From contig NZ_JAMYXC010000037.1 of assembly GCF_024159025.1 (NCBI RefSeq), positions 1-37,959 on the forward strand: DNA of 37,959 bases, given 5' to 3'. The DNA is from Limimaricola litoreus. Its GTDB lineage: Bacteria; Pseudomonadota; Alphaproteobacteria; Rhodobacterales; Rhodobacteraceae. Positions within the stretch are counted from its first letter, which is position 1. Every line of letters starts with the position of its first letter. Below, one piece after another: positions 6,980 through 19,776 of this stretch. The notes under the pieces were generated by a model. That model saw nothing but the letters and a program-made list of their open reading frames with translations, had not been told where the DNA came from and did not search any database. Position numbers and translations under genes: made by a program.

Positions 6980-8575
6980 ATGGACAACCGCCCCGCCCTC
7001 CCGCCCGAAATCGCCCGCCGCCGGACCTTTGCGATCATCTCGCATCCGGACGCCGGCAAGACGACGCTGACCGAAAAGTTCCTGCTCTTCGGCGGCGCGA
7101 TCCAGATGGCCGGACAGGTCCGCGCCAAGGGCGAGGCGCGGCGCACGCGCTCGGACTTCATGCAAATGGAAAAGGATCGGGGCATCTCGGTCTCGGCCTC
7201 GGCGATGTCGTTCGACTTCAAGAATTTCCGCTTCAACCTCGTCGACACGCCCGGCCACTCGGACTTCTCCGAGGACACCTACCGCACGCTGACGGCGGTG
7301 GACGCCGCCGTGATGGTGATCGATGGCGCCAAGGGCGTCGAGAGCCAGACCCGCAAGCTCTTCGAGGTCTGCCGCCTGCGCGACCTGCCGATCCTGACGT
7401 TTTGCAACAAGATGGACCGCGAAAGCCGCGACACCTTCGAGATCATCGACGAGATCCAGGAGAACCTCGCAATCGACGTGACGCCCGCCTCCTGGCCGAT
7501 CGGCGTGGGGCGCGAGTTCTTGGGCTGCTACGACCTGCTGCGCGACCGGCTGGAGCTGATGGATCGGGCCGACCGCAACCGCGTCGCGGAGAGCATTGCC
7601 ATCGACGGGCTGGACGATCCCAAGATCGCCGATCACGTGCCCGCGCATCTTCTGGAAAAGCTGCGCGAAGAGGTCGAGATGGCGCGCGAGCTTCTGCCCG
7701 CGCTCGACCCGCAGGCCGTGCTCGAAGGCCACATGACCCCGATCTGGTTCGGCTCGGCGATCAACAGCTTCGGCGTGCGCGAGCTGATGGAAGGGATCGG
7801 CACCTACGGCCCCGAGCCGCAGGTGCAAAAGGCCCAGCCGCGCGAGATCGCGCCCGAGGAGGGCAAGGTCGCGGGCTTCGTCTTCAAGGTGCAGGCCAAC
7901 ATGGACCCCAAGCACCGCGACCGCGTCGCCTTCGTGCGCATGGCCTCGGGGCATTTCGAACGCGGCATGAAGCTCACCCATGTCCGCACGAAAAAGCAGA
8001 TGGCGATCTCCAACCCGGTGCTGTTCCTCGCCTCGGACCGCGAGCTTGCCGAGGAGGCCTGGGCCGGCGACATCATCGGCATCCCCAATCACGGCCAGCT
8101 CAGGATCGGCGACACGTTGACCGAGGGTGAGATGCTGAAGGTTGCGGGCATCCCCTCCTTCGCGCCGGAACTGCTGCAGACCTGCCGCGCGGGCGACCCG
8201 ATGAAGGCCAAGCATCTCGACAAGGCGCTGAGCCAGTTCGCCGAGGAAGGGGCCGCCAAGGTCTTCAAGCCGACCTTCGGCTCGGGCTTCATCGTCGGCG
8301 TCGTCGGCGCGTTGCAGTTCGAGGTGCTCGCCAGCCGGATCGAGATGGAATACGGGCTTCCCGTGCGGTTCGAACCCTCGCAGTTCACCTCCGCGCGCTG
8401 GATGGCGGGCGACAAGGCGGCGGTCGAGGCCTTTGCCGCCAAGAACAAGCAGCATGTCGCCACCGACAATGACGGCGATCTGGTCTATCTCACCCGGATG
8501 CAGTGGGACATCGACCGGGTCGAGCGCGACCACCCCGAGATCCGGCTGACCGCGACCAAGGAGATGATGGTCTGA
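6980..8575 (+). CDS. prfC: Peptide chain release factor 3 (RF3)
   Basis: RF3 is a translational GTPase that recycles RF1/RF2 from the ribosome after peptide release. The 531-residue protein has G1 SHPDAGKT (21-28), a switch region with RTRSDFMQMEKDRGISVSAS (55-74), G3 DTPGH (89-93) and G4 NKMD (143-146). The RF3-specific order QMEKDRGISV and the C-terminal region separate it from EF-G. The length matches the family. No ribosome-binding site precedes the ATG; a promoter-like element ends seven bases upstream. It is followed by a strong hairpin and the convergent osmC. Confidence 0.96.
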   Translation: MDNRPALPPEIARRRTFAIISHPDAGKTTLTEKFLLFGGAIQMAGQVRAKGEARRTRSDFMQMEKDRGISVSASAMSFDFKNFRFNLVDTPGHSDFSEDTYRTLTAVDAAVMVIDGAKGVESQTRKLFEVCRLRDLPILTFCNKMDRESRDTFEIIDEIQENLAIDVTPASWPIGVGREFLGCYDLLRDRLELMDRADRNRVAESIAIDGLDDPKIADHVPAHLLEKLREEVEMARELLPALDPQAVLEGHMTPIWFGSAINSFGVRELMEGIGTYGPEPQVQKAQPREIAPEEGKVAGFVFKVQANMDPKHRDRVAFVRMASGHFERGMKLTHVRTKKQMAISNPVLFLASDRELAEEAWAGDIIGIPNHGQLRIGDTLTEGEMLKVAGIPSFAPELLQTCRAGDPMKAKHLDKALSQFAEEGAAKVFKPTFGSGFIVGVVGALQFEVLASRIEMEYGLPVRFEPSQFTSARWMAGDKAAVEAFAAKNKQHVATDNDGDLVYLTRMQWDIDRVERDHPEIRLTATKEMMV

Positions 8576-8582
8576 GACCAGG

Positions 8583-8606
8583 AAGGCGGCCCCGAGGGGC
8601 CGCCTT
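8583..8606. terminator. Bidirectional terminator between prfC and osmC
   Basis: A perfect inverted repeat aaggcggcccc / ggggccgcctt (8583-8593 with 8596-8606) lies just after the prfC stop and is followed by CTTC. It separates two convergent genes. Confidence 0.75.
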
Positions 8607-8635
8607 CTTCGCACTTGGGCCGCGCGACAGCTCCG

Positions 8636-9064
8636 TCAGACCAGCTTGGCGTCCATGCTGATCTCGGCGCCCTTGAGAACCTTCGACACCGGACAGCCTG
8701 TCTTGGTGGCCTCGGCGGCGGCGCGGAACTGCTCTTCGGAGGCGCCGGAAACCTTTGCCGTCACGTCGAGATGGATCTTGGTGATCTCGAAGCCCTCGCC
8801 CACCTTTTCGAGCGACACGGTCGATTTCACGTCGATGTCGTCGGCGGTCAGCTCCTGCTTGCCCAGCTCTAGCGACAGCGCCATCGCGTAGCAGGCCGCA
8901 TGCGCCGCGCCGATCAGCTCCTCGGGGTTGGTGCCGGGGCCGCCCTCGAAACGGGCGTTGAAGCCGTAAGCCTGATCCTTCAGGACGCCGGTCTGGGTCG
9001 AGATCTCGCCGCCGCCCTCCTTGATGCCGCCGCTCCAATGGGCGGTGCCGTGCTTGTTGATCAT
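8636..9064 (-). CDS. osmC: Organic hydroperoxide reductase OsmC
   Basis: OsmC is a cytoplasmic peroxiredoxin-like enzyme that reduces organic hydroperoxides with two active cysteines. The 142-residue protein aligns closely from memory with E. coli OsmC: GFNARFEGGPGTNPEELIGA, AAHAACYAMALSLELG with Cys58, and TGCPVSKVLKGAEISMDAKL with Cys124. ATG 9064 is chosen because GGGAGA lies six bases upstream and matches the usual N-terminus; the longer frame adds 40 atypical residues. It is divergent from the DEAD-box helicase gene and convergent with prfC, so it is probably monocistronic. Confidence 0.94.
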   Translation of the reverse strand: MINKHGTAHWSGGIKEGGGEISTQTGVLKDQAYGFNARFEGGPGTNPEELIGAAHAACYAMALSLELGKQELTADDIDVKSTVSLEKVGEGFEITKIHLDVTAKVSGASEEQFRAAAEATKTGCPVSKVLKGAEISMDAKLV

Positions 9065-9264
9065 GCGGGTCTCCCTTGCGGTTTGGCCCCATAGCGGGGG
9101 GCGTTCTGGCAAAACGCCGCCCGGAGGAGGCGCGTTCCGTGCGAAACTTGACCTCGGCCGGGTTTCGGCATAAGGCGAGGCCAAGTCGAACGCCCCGGCA
9201 ATCCGGCCGGGCGGGCCGCGCCTGCTCCTGCGGCCAATCGGTGCCGCAGTCTCGAAAGGCTCAC

Positions 9265-10857
9265 ATGACTCAATTCTCCGACCTCAATCTCGATCCCAAG
9301 GTGCTCAAGGCCGTCTCCGAAGCCGGTTACGAGACACCGACCCCGATCCAGGCGGGCGCCATTCCGCCCGCGCTCGAAGGGCGCGACGTGCTCGGCATCG
9401 CCCAGACCGGCACCGGCAAGACGGCAAGCTTCACCCTGCCGATGATCACCCTTCTGGGCCGTGGCCGCGCCCGCGCGCGGATGCCGCGCTCCCTCGTGCT
9501 GTGCCCCACTCGCGAGCTGGCCGCACAAGTGGCCGAGAACTTCGACACCTATGCCAAGCACACCAAGCTCACCAAGGCGCTGCTGATCGGCGGCGTGTCG
9601 TTCAAGGAGCAGGACGCGCTGATCGACAAGGGCGTCGACGTGCTGATCGCCACGCCGGGCCGCCTGCTCGACCATTTCGAGCGCGGCAAGCTGCTGCTCA
9701 CCGGCGTGCAGATCATGGTCGTGGACGAGGCCGACCGCATGCTCGACATGGGCTTCATCCCCGACATCGAACGGATCTTCGGGCTCACGCCCTTCACCCG
9801 GCAGACGCTGTTCTTCTCGGCCACCATGGCGCCCGAGATCGAGCGGATCACCAACACCTTCCTGTCGAACCCCGAGAAGATCGAGGTGGCCCGCGCCGCA
9901 ACGACGGGCGAGAACATCAAGCAGGGCGTGGTCATGTTCCGCCCCAGCCGCAAGGACCGCGAAGGCTCCGAGAAGCGCGCGCTGCTGCGCCGCCTGATCG
10001 ATGCCGAAGCCGAGACCTGCACCAATGCGATCATCTTCTGCAATCGCAAGATGGACGTGGACGCGGTGGCCAAGAGCCTCAAGAAGCACGGCTACGACGC
10101 CGAGCCGATCCACGGCGATCTCGACCAGAGCCAGCGCACGCGCACGCTCGACGGCTTCCGCGCCGGCGAGGTGAAGATCCTCGTCGCCTCCGACGTGGCG
10201 GCGCGCGGCCTCGACGTGCCGGCGGTGAGCCACGTGTTCAACTTCGACGTGCCGAGCCACGCCGAGGATTACGTGCACCGGATCGGCCGGACGGGCCGCG
10301 CGGGCCGCAAGGGCAGCGCGATCATGATCTGCAACCCGCGCGACGAGAAGAACCTCGAAGACGTGGAGCGGCTGGTGCAGAACACCATCCCGCGCCTCGA
10401 CGATCCCAAGGGGACCACGGCGGCCGCCTCTGCGGAGAGCCCAGTGGCGGAGACGGCAACCGAGGAGGAGCGTCCGCGCCGGACCCGCACGCGCAGCCGT
10501 TCGCGCAGCCGTGACGAGGCCAAGGCGGAGGAAAAGAGCGCAACCGTCGAGCCGAAGGCCGAGGTCAAGCCCGAGCCGAAGGCGGAGTCCACGCCCGCGC
10601 CCAAGCCCGAAGTGAAGGCGGAGCCGAAGGTCGAAGCTGCGCCCGAGCCCAAAGCAGCGCCTGAGCCCAAGGCCGAGACCAAGCCGACCGCCGAGGTCGC
10701 AAGCGAGCCGAAGCGCGGCGAGGGCCGGGGCAACGATCGCAACCGGGGCGGCCGTGACCGCCGCCGGAACGACACGCGCGACGAGGACGTCGTCGGCATG
10801 GGCGAGGATACGCCCGCCTTCATCGCCAAGAGCTTCGAGGAGCGGCGCGCCAGCTGA
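9265..10857 (+). CDS. DEAD-box ATP-dependent RNA helicase (RhlE-like)
   Basis: A 530-residue RNA helicase. It has a Q motif (TPTPIQ, 25-30), motif I AQTGTGKT (46-53), Ia PTRELA (81-86), motif II DEAD (154-157), SAT (185-187), ARGLD (313-317) and motif VI HRIGRTGRAG (338-347). From about residue 385 the tail is disordered-looking: an Arg/Ser stretch, then Glu-Pro-Lys-Ala repeats, then Arg/Gly-rich sequence. Such basic tails commonly bind RNA. ATG 9265 has GAAAGG upstream; the longer frame is not helicase-like. About 200 bases of leader/divergent space precede it, with a TTGACC box at 9148 but no convincing -10. Likely role: mRNA or ribosome remodelling. Confidence 0.92.
   Translation: MTQFSDLNLDPKVLKAVSEAGYETPTPIQAGAIPPALEGRDVLGIAQTGTGKTASFTLPMITLLGRGRARARMPRSLVLCPTRELAAQVAENFDTYAKHTKLTKALLIGGVSFKEQDALIDKGVDVLIATPGRLLDHFERGKLLLTGVQIMVVDEADRMLDMGFIPDIERIFGLTPFTRQTLFFSATMAPEIERITNTFLSNPEKIEVARAATTGENIKQGVVMFRPSRKDREGSEKRALLRRLIDAEAETCTNAIIFCNRKMDVDAVAKSLKKHGYDAEPIHGDLDQSQRTRTLDGFRAGEVKILVASDVAARGLDVPAVSHVFNFDVPSHAEDYVHRIGRTGRAGRKGSAIMICNPRDEKNLEDVERLVQNTIPRLDDPKGTTAAASAESPVAETATEEERPRRTRTRSRSRSRDEAKAEEKSATVEPKAEVKPEPKAESTPAPKPEVKAEPKVEAAPEPKAAPEPKAETKPTAEVASEPKRGEGRGNDRNRGGRDRRRNDTRDEDVVGMGEDTPAFIAKSFEERRAS
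10540..10692. repeat. Degenerate Glu-Pro-Lys-Ala repeats in the helicase tail
   Basis: The codons for residues 426-476 repeat variants of AEPK, PEPK and KAEV about ten times. The DNA repeats are imperfect, with alternating GCCGAG, AAGCCC and GAGCCG blocks. The low complexity is at both DNA and protein level. Confidence 0.7.
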
Positions 10858-10946
10858 GGCGCGTTTCGGCGGGGGGCGGCGTCATGCGACAGCCCCCTCC
10901 GAGCGCAGAGCGCCTCGAAATGGCGGCATCGGAAGTCGCCCATATG

Positions 10947-10976
10947 AAAAAGGGGAGCCTCGCGGCTCCCCTTTTT
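10947..10976. terminator. Strong bidirectional terminator between helicase gene and rnj
   Basis: A perfect 13-bp stem (10947-10959 with 10964-10976) with a 4-base loop has five A on one side and five T on the other, a classical intrinsic terminator on both strands. It should end the helicase mRNA and the long nuo-rnj mRNA. Confidence 0.9.
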
Positions 10977-10998
10977 GCATGTCGTGCCGCCATGGCGG

Positions 10999-11022
10999 GG
11001 GCAGAGGCCGAAGCCCCTGCCC
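10999..11022 (-). terminator. UUCG-tetraloop hairpin just downstream of rnj
   Basis: On the minus strand a 10-bp stem with one mismatch closes a C(UUCG)G tetraloop, starting 12 bases after the rnj stop. Such loops are very stable. It has no T run of its own; with the terminator 20 bases further on it may protect the 3' end. Confidence 0.55.
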
Positions 11023-11034
11023 TCGGGCCAGGGA

Positions 11035-12702
11035 TCAGCTCAGCCGGCTGACCACCACGTTGACCTCGGGCTTCTTGCCGGTCTCGGCCTGGGTGGTCGA
11101 ACGCGCGATGCGCTTGAGTTCGCGGTCGAGCTTGTCCTCGTCGCGCAGCATCCGGCGGCCGGCCTTGTTGACGAAGGCGGCGAGGTCGGATTCCAGCGTC
11201 TCCACCAGCGGTGCCTTGGAGCGGCCCTTTTCGGGCAGGCCCATGACCTCGCACCAGGGGTCGCCCAGCGGCTCGTCGTTCTCGTCGATGATCATCGTCA
11301 CCGTGACATGGCCGTTGAGCGCCATGCGGATCCGGTCGCGCACGATGCCGTCCATCGCGCCGATCATCACCGAACCGTCGAGATAGCTGCGGCCCGTGTC
11401 GATGTATTCGGCCACCTTGGGCGCGTTGCCCGACAGGTCGAGCATCATGCCGTTGACCGCGACGATGCCCGGCAGGCCCCGCTCGAGCCCGAGCTTCACA
11501 TGCTCGCGCAGGTGGCGATGCTCCCCGTGCATCGGCACGAGGAACTGCGGACGCACGATGTCGTGCAGCAGTTGCAGGTCGGGACGGTTGGCATGGCCCG
11601 AGACGTGGAACAGCCCGTGCGTGTCCTCGATCACGTCCACGCCCTTTTCGGAGAGCTGGTTCATGATCTTGATCACGCCGCGCTCATTGCCCGGGATGGT
11701 GCGCGAGGAGAACAGGAAGCTGTCGCCCTCCTGCAGCTTCAGCCCGAGGTAGGAGCCCTGCGCCAGCTGGGCGCTGGCGGCGCGGCGCTCGCCCTGGCTG
11801 CCGGTGACGAGCAGCAGCAGCTTCTCGCGCGGGATCGAGGCGGCTTCTTCGGGGCCGACGGTCTTCGGGAACCCGTGCAGCAGGCCGCATTCGGTCGCCG
11901 TCTCGACCATGCGGCGCATGGCGCGACCCAGCAGGCAGACGGTGCGCCCGGCGCGGTCGGCGGCGATGGCGATGGTCTTGAGACGCGCCACGTTCGAGGC
12001 GAAGGTCGTGGCCACGACCATCCCCGGCTGCGCCGCGATCAGCTTTTCGATCTCGGGCGCCAGCGTCGCCTCCGACCGGCCCGGCAGTGGCGAGAATACG
12101 TTGGTCGAATCGCAGACCAGCGCCTTGACGCCGCCCTTGGACACCTCGGCCCAGAGGTCGGGGTTGAAGGGCTCGCCCACCACCGGGGTGTGGTCGACCT
12201 TGAAGTCGCCCGAGTGCAGCACACGGCCCTCGGGGCTGTCGATCACAAGGCCCGAGCTTTCGGGGATCGAGTGGCTGATCGGCACGAAGCCAACCTTGAA
12301 GGGCCCGGCCTCGACCACGGCGGGCCAGGGTTCGACCACGTTGAGAATGCTGTCGGGCGCGCCGTGCTCGTCGAGCTTGTGACGCGCGATGGCGGCGGTG
12401 AACTTGCGGGCATGGATGGTGACGCCGAGGCGCTTCCAGAAATGGCCGACCGCGCCGACATGGTCCTCATGCGCATGGGTCACGAAGATCGCGTCGATGC
12501 GATCCTTGCGCGCTTCCAGCCAGGAGATGTCGGGCAGTATCAGGTCGACGCCGGGCGTGGTGTCCATGTCCGGGAAGGTCACGCCGAGGTCGACGACGAT
12601 CAGCCGTTCCTGCCCCGGTTTGCCATAGCCGTAGACATAGGCGTTCATGCCGATCTCGCCGGCGCCGCCGAGAGGAAGGTAGATCAGTCTTTCGCCGCTC
12701 AT
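11035..12702 (-). CDS. rnj: Ribonuclease J
   Basis: RNase J is a beta-CASP metallo-beta-lactamase nuclease with 5'-3' exo- and endonuclease activity in RNA decay and rRNA maturation. The 555-residue protein starts with the typical LIYLPLGGAGEIGMN and has the zinc motif HAHEDH (His76, His78, Asp80, His81). It also has MHGEHRHL and SGHANRPDLQ in the beta-CASP/C-terminal region. The length is normal. The start overlaps the coaX stop by four bases (ATGA), so it is the last gene of a run that includes nuoN, birA and coaX. It is followed by two hairpins. In many alphaproteobacteria RNase J occurs along with RNase E. Confidence 0.95.
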   Translation of the reverse strand: MSGERLIYLPLGGAGEIGMNAYVYGYGKPGQERLIVVDLGVTFPDMDTTPGVDLILPDISWLEARKDRIDAIFVTHAHEDHVGAVGHFWKRLGVTIHARKFTAAIARHKLDEHGAPDSILNVVEPWPAVVEAGPFKVGFVPISHSIPESSGLVIDSPEGRVLHSGDFKVDHTPVVGEPFNPDLWAEVSKGGVKALVCDSTNVFSPLPGRSEATLAPEIEKLIAAQPGMVVATTFASNVARLKTIAIAADRAGRTVCLLGRAMRRMVETATECGLLHGFPKTVGPEEAASIPREKLLLLVTGSQGERRAASAQLAQGSYLGLKLQEGDSFLFSSRTIPGNERGVIKIMNQLSEKGVDVIEDTHGLFHVSGHANRPDLQLLHDIVRPQFLVPMHGEHRHLREHVKLGLERGLPGIVAVNGMMLDLSGNAPKVAEYIDTGRSYLDGSVMIGAMDGIVRDRIRMALNGHVTVTMIIDENDEPLGDPWCEVMGLPEKGRSKAPLVETLESDLAAFVNKAGRRMLRDEDKLDRELKRIARSTTQAETGKKPEVNVVVSRLS

Positions 12703-13475
12703 GCGGTCTCCTTGTTGTATCTGTGGATGACGGTCAGCCCGTGCATCGTGAGGTCTTCTTCAATGTCGTCAAAGAGCATGTCGCCCTGCGCGAACAGGGG
12801 CGCAAGCCCCCCGGTTCCTATGATCCGCATGGATCGGTCGCGCTCCGTCCGGATGCGGTCGCATATGCCGCGTACGAGGCCCACATAGCCCCAGAAGATG
12901 CCCGACTGCATGCAGGCCACCGTGTTCGTGCCGATCACCCGCTCGGGCTTGCTCACATCGACATGCGGCAGCGCCGCGGCGGCCTGGTGCAGCGCTTCGA
13001 GGCTGAGGTTCACGCCCGGCGAGATGACGCCGCCGACATAGGCCCCGTCGCTGTCGACCACGTCGAAGGTCGTCGCCGTACCGAAATCCACCACGACGAG
13101 ATCGCCGCCATGCCGGTCCCATGCGCCCACGGTGTTCACCAGCCGGTCGGGCCCGACCTGCGTCCCCGCATCGACGCGCGGCGTCACCGGCAGGCGGCAG
13201 TCGGGCTTGCCGACCACGAGGGGGCGGCAGCCGAAGTAGCGATCCGCGAGGACGCGCAGGTTGAACACCACGCGCGGCACGGTGGAGGAGACGATCATCT
13301 CGTCGATCTCGGCCTCGATGCCGCGCATCTTCATCAGCGTCGAAAGCCAGACGAAATACTGGTCCGCCGTGCGCTGCCACTCGGTCGAGGTGCGCCATGT
13401 GGCGACGAACTCTGTGCCGTCCCAGATCGAGAACACGGTGTTGGTGTTGCCGCAGTCGATGGCCAGGAGCATCAT
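12699..13475 (-). CDS. coaX: Type III pantothenate kinase
   Basis: CoaX phosphorylates pantothenate, the first step of coenzyme A synthesis. The 258-residue protein has the ASKHA-fold phosphate motif DCGNTNTVF (7-15), the substrate loop GPDRLVN (108-114), DFGTATTFDVVD (130-141) and GGVISPG (148-154). These are hallmarks of type III rather than CoaA or type II enzymes. The start ATG overlaps the birA stop by four bases; a second Met follows immediately. It lies between birA and rnj in one transcription unit. Confidence 0.94.
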   Translation of the reverse strand: MMLLAIDCGNTNTVFSIWDGTEFVATWRTSTEWQRTADQYFVWLSTLMKMRGIEAEIDEMIVSSTVPRVVFNLRVLADRYFGCRPLVVGKPDCRLPVTPRVDAGTQVGPDRLVNTVGAWDRHGGDLVVVDFGTATTFDVVDSDGAYVGGVISPGVNLSLEALHQAAAALPHVDVSKPERVIGTNTVACMQSGIFWGYVGLVRGICDRIRTERDRSMRIIGTGGLAPLFAQGDMLFDDIEEDLTMHGLTVIHRYNKETA

Positions 13476-14248
13476 TGACCCTCTTGGAAGAAGACGTCGG
13501 CGGCGCTGATCGCGCGCACACCCTTGGGCGTGCGCAACATCAGGTTGCCCGCCTCGTCGATTGTCTCGAACACGCCGGTGATCTCCTCCGCGCCGGTGCG
13601 TGCGACGATCACCTCGCCCAGGCGGGCGGCATGACGCAGCCAGTCTTCGCGGATGCGGCCAAAGCCGAAAGCGTCGAGCTTGCCCTCCTGCGTGGCGAAG
13701 GCATCTGCGAGATGGGTCAGGAACTCTTCGGGATCGACCAGCGGCCCGCCCTCATCCGCGACTGCCACCGGCGGAAAGCTCGCGTCGCGCACGGTTTCGG
13801 GCGCTGCGGCGAGGTTCACGCCCACGCCGATGGCGAGCCAGTCGACGTAAGGCCCCTGCCCGGCGCTCTCCAGCAGGATGCCCGCCACCTTGCCGCCATC
13901 CATGAGCACGTCGTTGGGCCATTTGAGCGACAACCGCGTGCGGTCCACGTGGATCGCCAGCGCCTCGAACAGCGCGACCGCAGCGAGAAAGCTGCGCCGC
14001 GCGGCCTCGGCGGGCGTGGCCTCGGGGCGGTAGACCAGCGTGGCGGCAAGGTTGCCCGTCTCGCTCGCCCAGTCGCGGCCCCGGCGGCCCCGGCCCGCGG
14101 TCTGTTCATGCGCCATGATCCAGGTGGGGCCTGCAAGACCGGAGGCCGCGCGTCGCGCGGCCTCGGCCATGGTGCTGTCGGTGGTGTCGAGCACCACCCG
14201 CTCCCACCCCTCGGGCCAGAGCCCGCGGGAGGTGGCGTCAGTTGACAA
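13472..14248 (-). CDS. birA: Biotin--[acetyl-CoA-carboxylase] ligase
   Basis: The enzyme activates biotin as biotinyl-AMP and attaches it to the carrier protein of acetyl-CoA carboxylase. The 258-residue protein has the biotin/ATP loop GRGRRGR (52-58), KWPNDV (109-114), and Lys120 in [10 protein letters not shown]. The N-terminal DNA-binding domain of E. coli BirA is missing, so it is a group I ligase without repressor function. Its 5' end overlaps the nuoN 3' end by 11 bases, and its stop overlaps coaX by four bases, suggesting coupling to the nuo operon. Confidence 0.94.
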   Translation of the reverse strand: MSTDATSRGLWPEGWERVVLDTTDSTMAEAARRAASGLAGPTWIMAHEQTAGRGRRGRDWASETGNLAATLVYRPEATPAEAARRSFLAAVALFEALAIHVDRTRLSLKWPNDVLMDGGKVAGILLESAGQGPYVDWLAIGVGVNLAAAPETVRDASFPPVAVADEGGPLVDPEEFLTHLADAFATQEGKLDAFGFGRIREDWLRHAARLGEVIVARTGAEEITGVFETIDEAGNLMLRTPKGVRAISAADVFFQEGQ

Positions 14249-15671
14249 GGGTCGCCGCCGCGGCCGCGGCCAGAGGTTCGATGCCGAAAAGGTTGATCAC
14301 CCCGAACACCATCACCGCGGCCGAGGCCATCAGCACGCCCCACAGCAGCGGAGAGGTGCCGGTGTCGAGCGCCTCGCGCTCTTCGCCGAAGTACATGTAG
14401 TAGACGATGCGCAGGTAGTAGAAGGCCCCGATCACGCTCGCGATCACCCCGAGGATGGCGAGCCAGGTCAGACCGCCCTCATAGGCCGCGCGCAGCACGT
14501 AGAGCTTGCCGAAGAAGCCGACCATGGGCGGCACGCCCGCGAGGCTGAACAGCAGCACCAGCATCGCCAGCGCCCGCATCGGCGCGTAGCGCGAATACAT
14601 GTGCAGCGCGTTGATGTCGGTGACCGGACGCCCGTCGCGCTCCATCGAGAGGATGAAGGCGAAGGTGCCGATGTTCATGGTGACGTAGATCGCCATGTAG
14701 ATCAGCATCGCCTGCACGCCGAAAGCGGTGCCGGAGGCAAGGCCCATCAGCGCGAAGCCCATGTGGGCGATCGAGGAGTAAGCCATCAGGCGCTTGATGT
14801 TGGTCTGGCCGATCGCGGCGAAGCCGCCCCAGAAGACCGAGACCACCGACAGGAAGGCCACGATCTGCTGCCAATCGCCGACCACGCCGCCGAAGCCGTC
14901 GAAGACGACGCGGGCAAAGAGCGCGATGGCCGCCATCTTGGGCGCGGTGGCCATGAAGGCGGTGACCGGCGTCGGAGCGCCTTCATAGACGTCGGGCGTC
15001 CACATGTGGAACGGCGCGGCCGAGACCTTGAAGGCGAAGCCCACCAGCAGGAAGACGAGGCCGAACAGCAGGCCGAGCGGCACGTCCACGGCGGTGGCGA
15101 GGAAGATGCCCTCGAACTGGGTGGTCCCGGCAAAGCCGTAGACCAGCGAGGCGCCGTAGAGCATCAGGCCCGAGGAGAGCGCGCCAAGCACGAAGTACTT
15201 GAGCCCGGCCTCGGTCGATTTCTCGCTGTCGCGGCGCAGCGATGCCACGACATACATGGCGAGCGACTGCAGCTCGATGCCCATGTAGAGCACCATCAGG
15301 TCGTTGGCCGAGACCATGACCATCATGCCGACCACGGCGAGGGTGATCAGCACCGGGTACTCGAAGCGCAGCAGGTTGCGGCGTGCGAGGTATTCCTGGC
15401 TCATCACCAGCACGACCGCGGCCGAAAGCAGGATCGTCACCTTGGCAAACCGCGCGAAGCCGTCATCGATGAAGCTGCCGAAGAAGGCCGGGTCGGTGCC
15501 CTCGCGGGTGGCGATCAGGAAGGCGACGAGCGCGAACATCGCCGCCGTGGCCCAGATCAGGATGCCGGCGGACTTGTCCTTGGTGGTGTAGACGCCCGCC
15601 ATGAGGGCTGCCATCGCGTAGACCGCAAGGATCACCTCGGGCAGGACGGTCTGAAGATCGAGTGAGAACAT
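14238..15671 (-). CDS. nuoN: NADH-quinone oxidoreductase subunit N
   Basis: One of the three antiporter-like membrane subunits of complex I that pump protons. The 477-residue protein is hydrophobic throughout (about 14 helices). It shows the family motif [21 protein letters not shown]-type segment near residue 235 and [16 protein letters not shown] near 300. The C-terminus ends in an alanine run. It is 12 bases after nuoM and overlaps birA by 11 bases. It is intact and of normal length. Confidence 0.97.
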   Translation of the reverse strand: MFSLDLQTVLPEVILAVYAMAALMAGVYTTKDKSAGILIWATAAMFALVAFLIATREGTDPAFFGSFIDDGFARFAKVTILLSAAVVLVMSQEYLARRNLLRFEYPVLITLAVVGMMVMVSANDLMVLYMGIELQSLAMYVVASLRRDSEKSTEAGLKYFVLGALSSGLMLYGASLVYGFAGTTQFEGIFLATAVDVPLGLLFGLVFLLVGFAFKVSAAPFHMWTPDVYEGAPTPVTAFMATAPKMAAIALFARVVFDGFGGVVGDWQQIVAFLSVVSVFWGGFAAIGQTNIKRLMAYSSIAHMGFALMGLASGTAFGVQAMLIYMAIYVTMNIGTFAFILSMERDGRPVTDINALHMYSRYAPMRALAMLVLLFSLAGVPPMVGFFGKLYVLRAAYEGGLTWLAILGVIASVIGAFYYLRIVYYMYFGEEREALDTGTSPLLWGVLMASAAVMVFGVINLFGIEPLAAAAAATLVN

Positions 15672-15683
15672 GTGTCCTGGTCC

Positions 15684-17249
<1,566 letters not shown>

Positions 17250-17252
17250 CTG

Positions 17253-19403
<2,151 letters not shown>

Positions 19404-19410
19404 GGTCTCC

Positions 19411-19740
19411 TCAGCCTTTCATCACGTTGACGTCTTCGACTTCGATCGAGCCGCGGATCCGGAAGAAGCAGACGAGGATCGCGAGGCCGATCGCGGCCTC
19501 GGCGGCGGCGACGGTCAGCACGAAGAGCGTGAAGACCTGCCCGACCAGATCGCCCAGATAGGCGGAAAAGGCGACGAAGTTGATGTTCACCGCGAGCAGC
19601 ATCAGCTCGATCGACATCAGGATGATGATGACGTTCTTGCGGTTCAGGAACAGCCCGAAGATGCCGATGACGAACAGCGCCGCCGCCACGGTGAGATAAT
19701 GTTCGAGCCCTATCGGGGCTTCAGCGAGATAAGCGTCCAT
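19411..19740 (-). CDS. nuoK: NADH-quinone oxidoreductase subunit K
   Basis: A small three-helix subunit in the proton path of complex I. The protein is 109 residues. The two essential membrane glutamates are present as Glu45 ([11 protein letters not shown]) and Glu81 ([11 protein letters not shown]), shifted by nine from E. coli Glu36 and Glu72. The shift comes from a short N-terminal extension. ATG 19740 is supported by the strong ribosome site GGAGGG; the only nearer position matching the usual N-terminus is an ATA codon. It lies between nuoJ and nuoL. Confidence 0.96.
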   Translation of the reverse strand: MDAYLAEAPIGLEHYLTVAAALFVIGIFGLFLNRKNVIIILMSIELMLLAVNINFVAFSAYLGDLVGQVFTLFVLTVAAAEAAIGLAILVCFFRIRGSIEVEDVNVMKG

Positions 19741-19751
19741 CAGTGTCCCTC

Positions 19752-19765
19752 CGGGCTTTTGCCCG
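19752..19765 (-). other. Short hairpin in the nuoJ-nuoK gap
   Basis: Five base pairs (cgggc/gcccg) close an AAAA loop on the minus strand and touch the nuoK Shine-Dalgarno sequence (GGAGGG). It may modulate nuoK initiation or mark an intercistronic boundary. Confidence 0.4.
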
Positions 19766-19776
19766 TTCGCGGTCTA

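Noticed and set aside
5975-8614. 879-codon minus-strand frame opposite prfC and the Hint gene
   Set aside because: It shows no domain; prfC has all GTPase motifs on the other strand.
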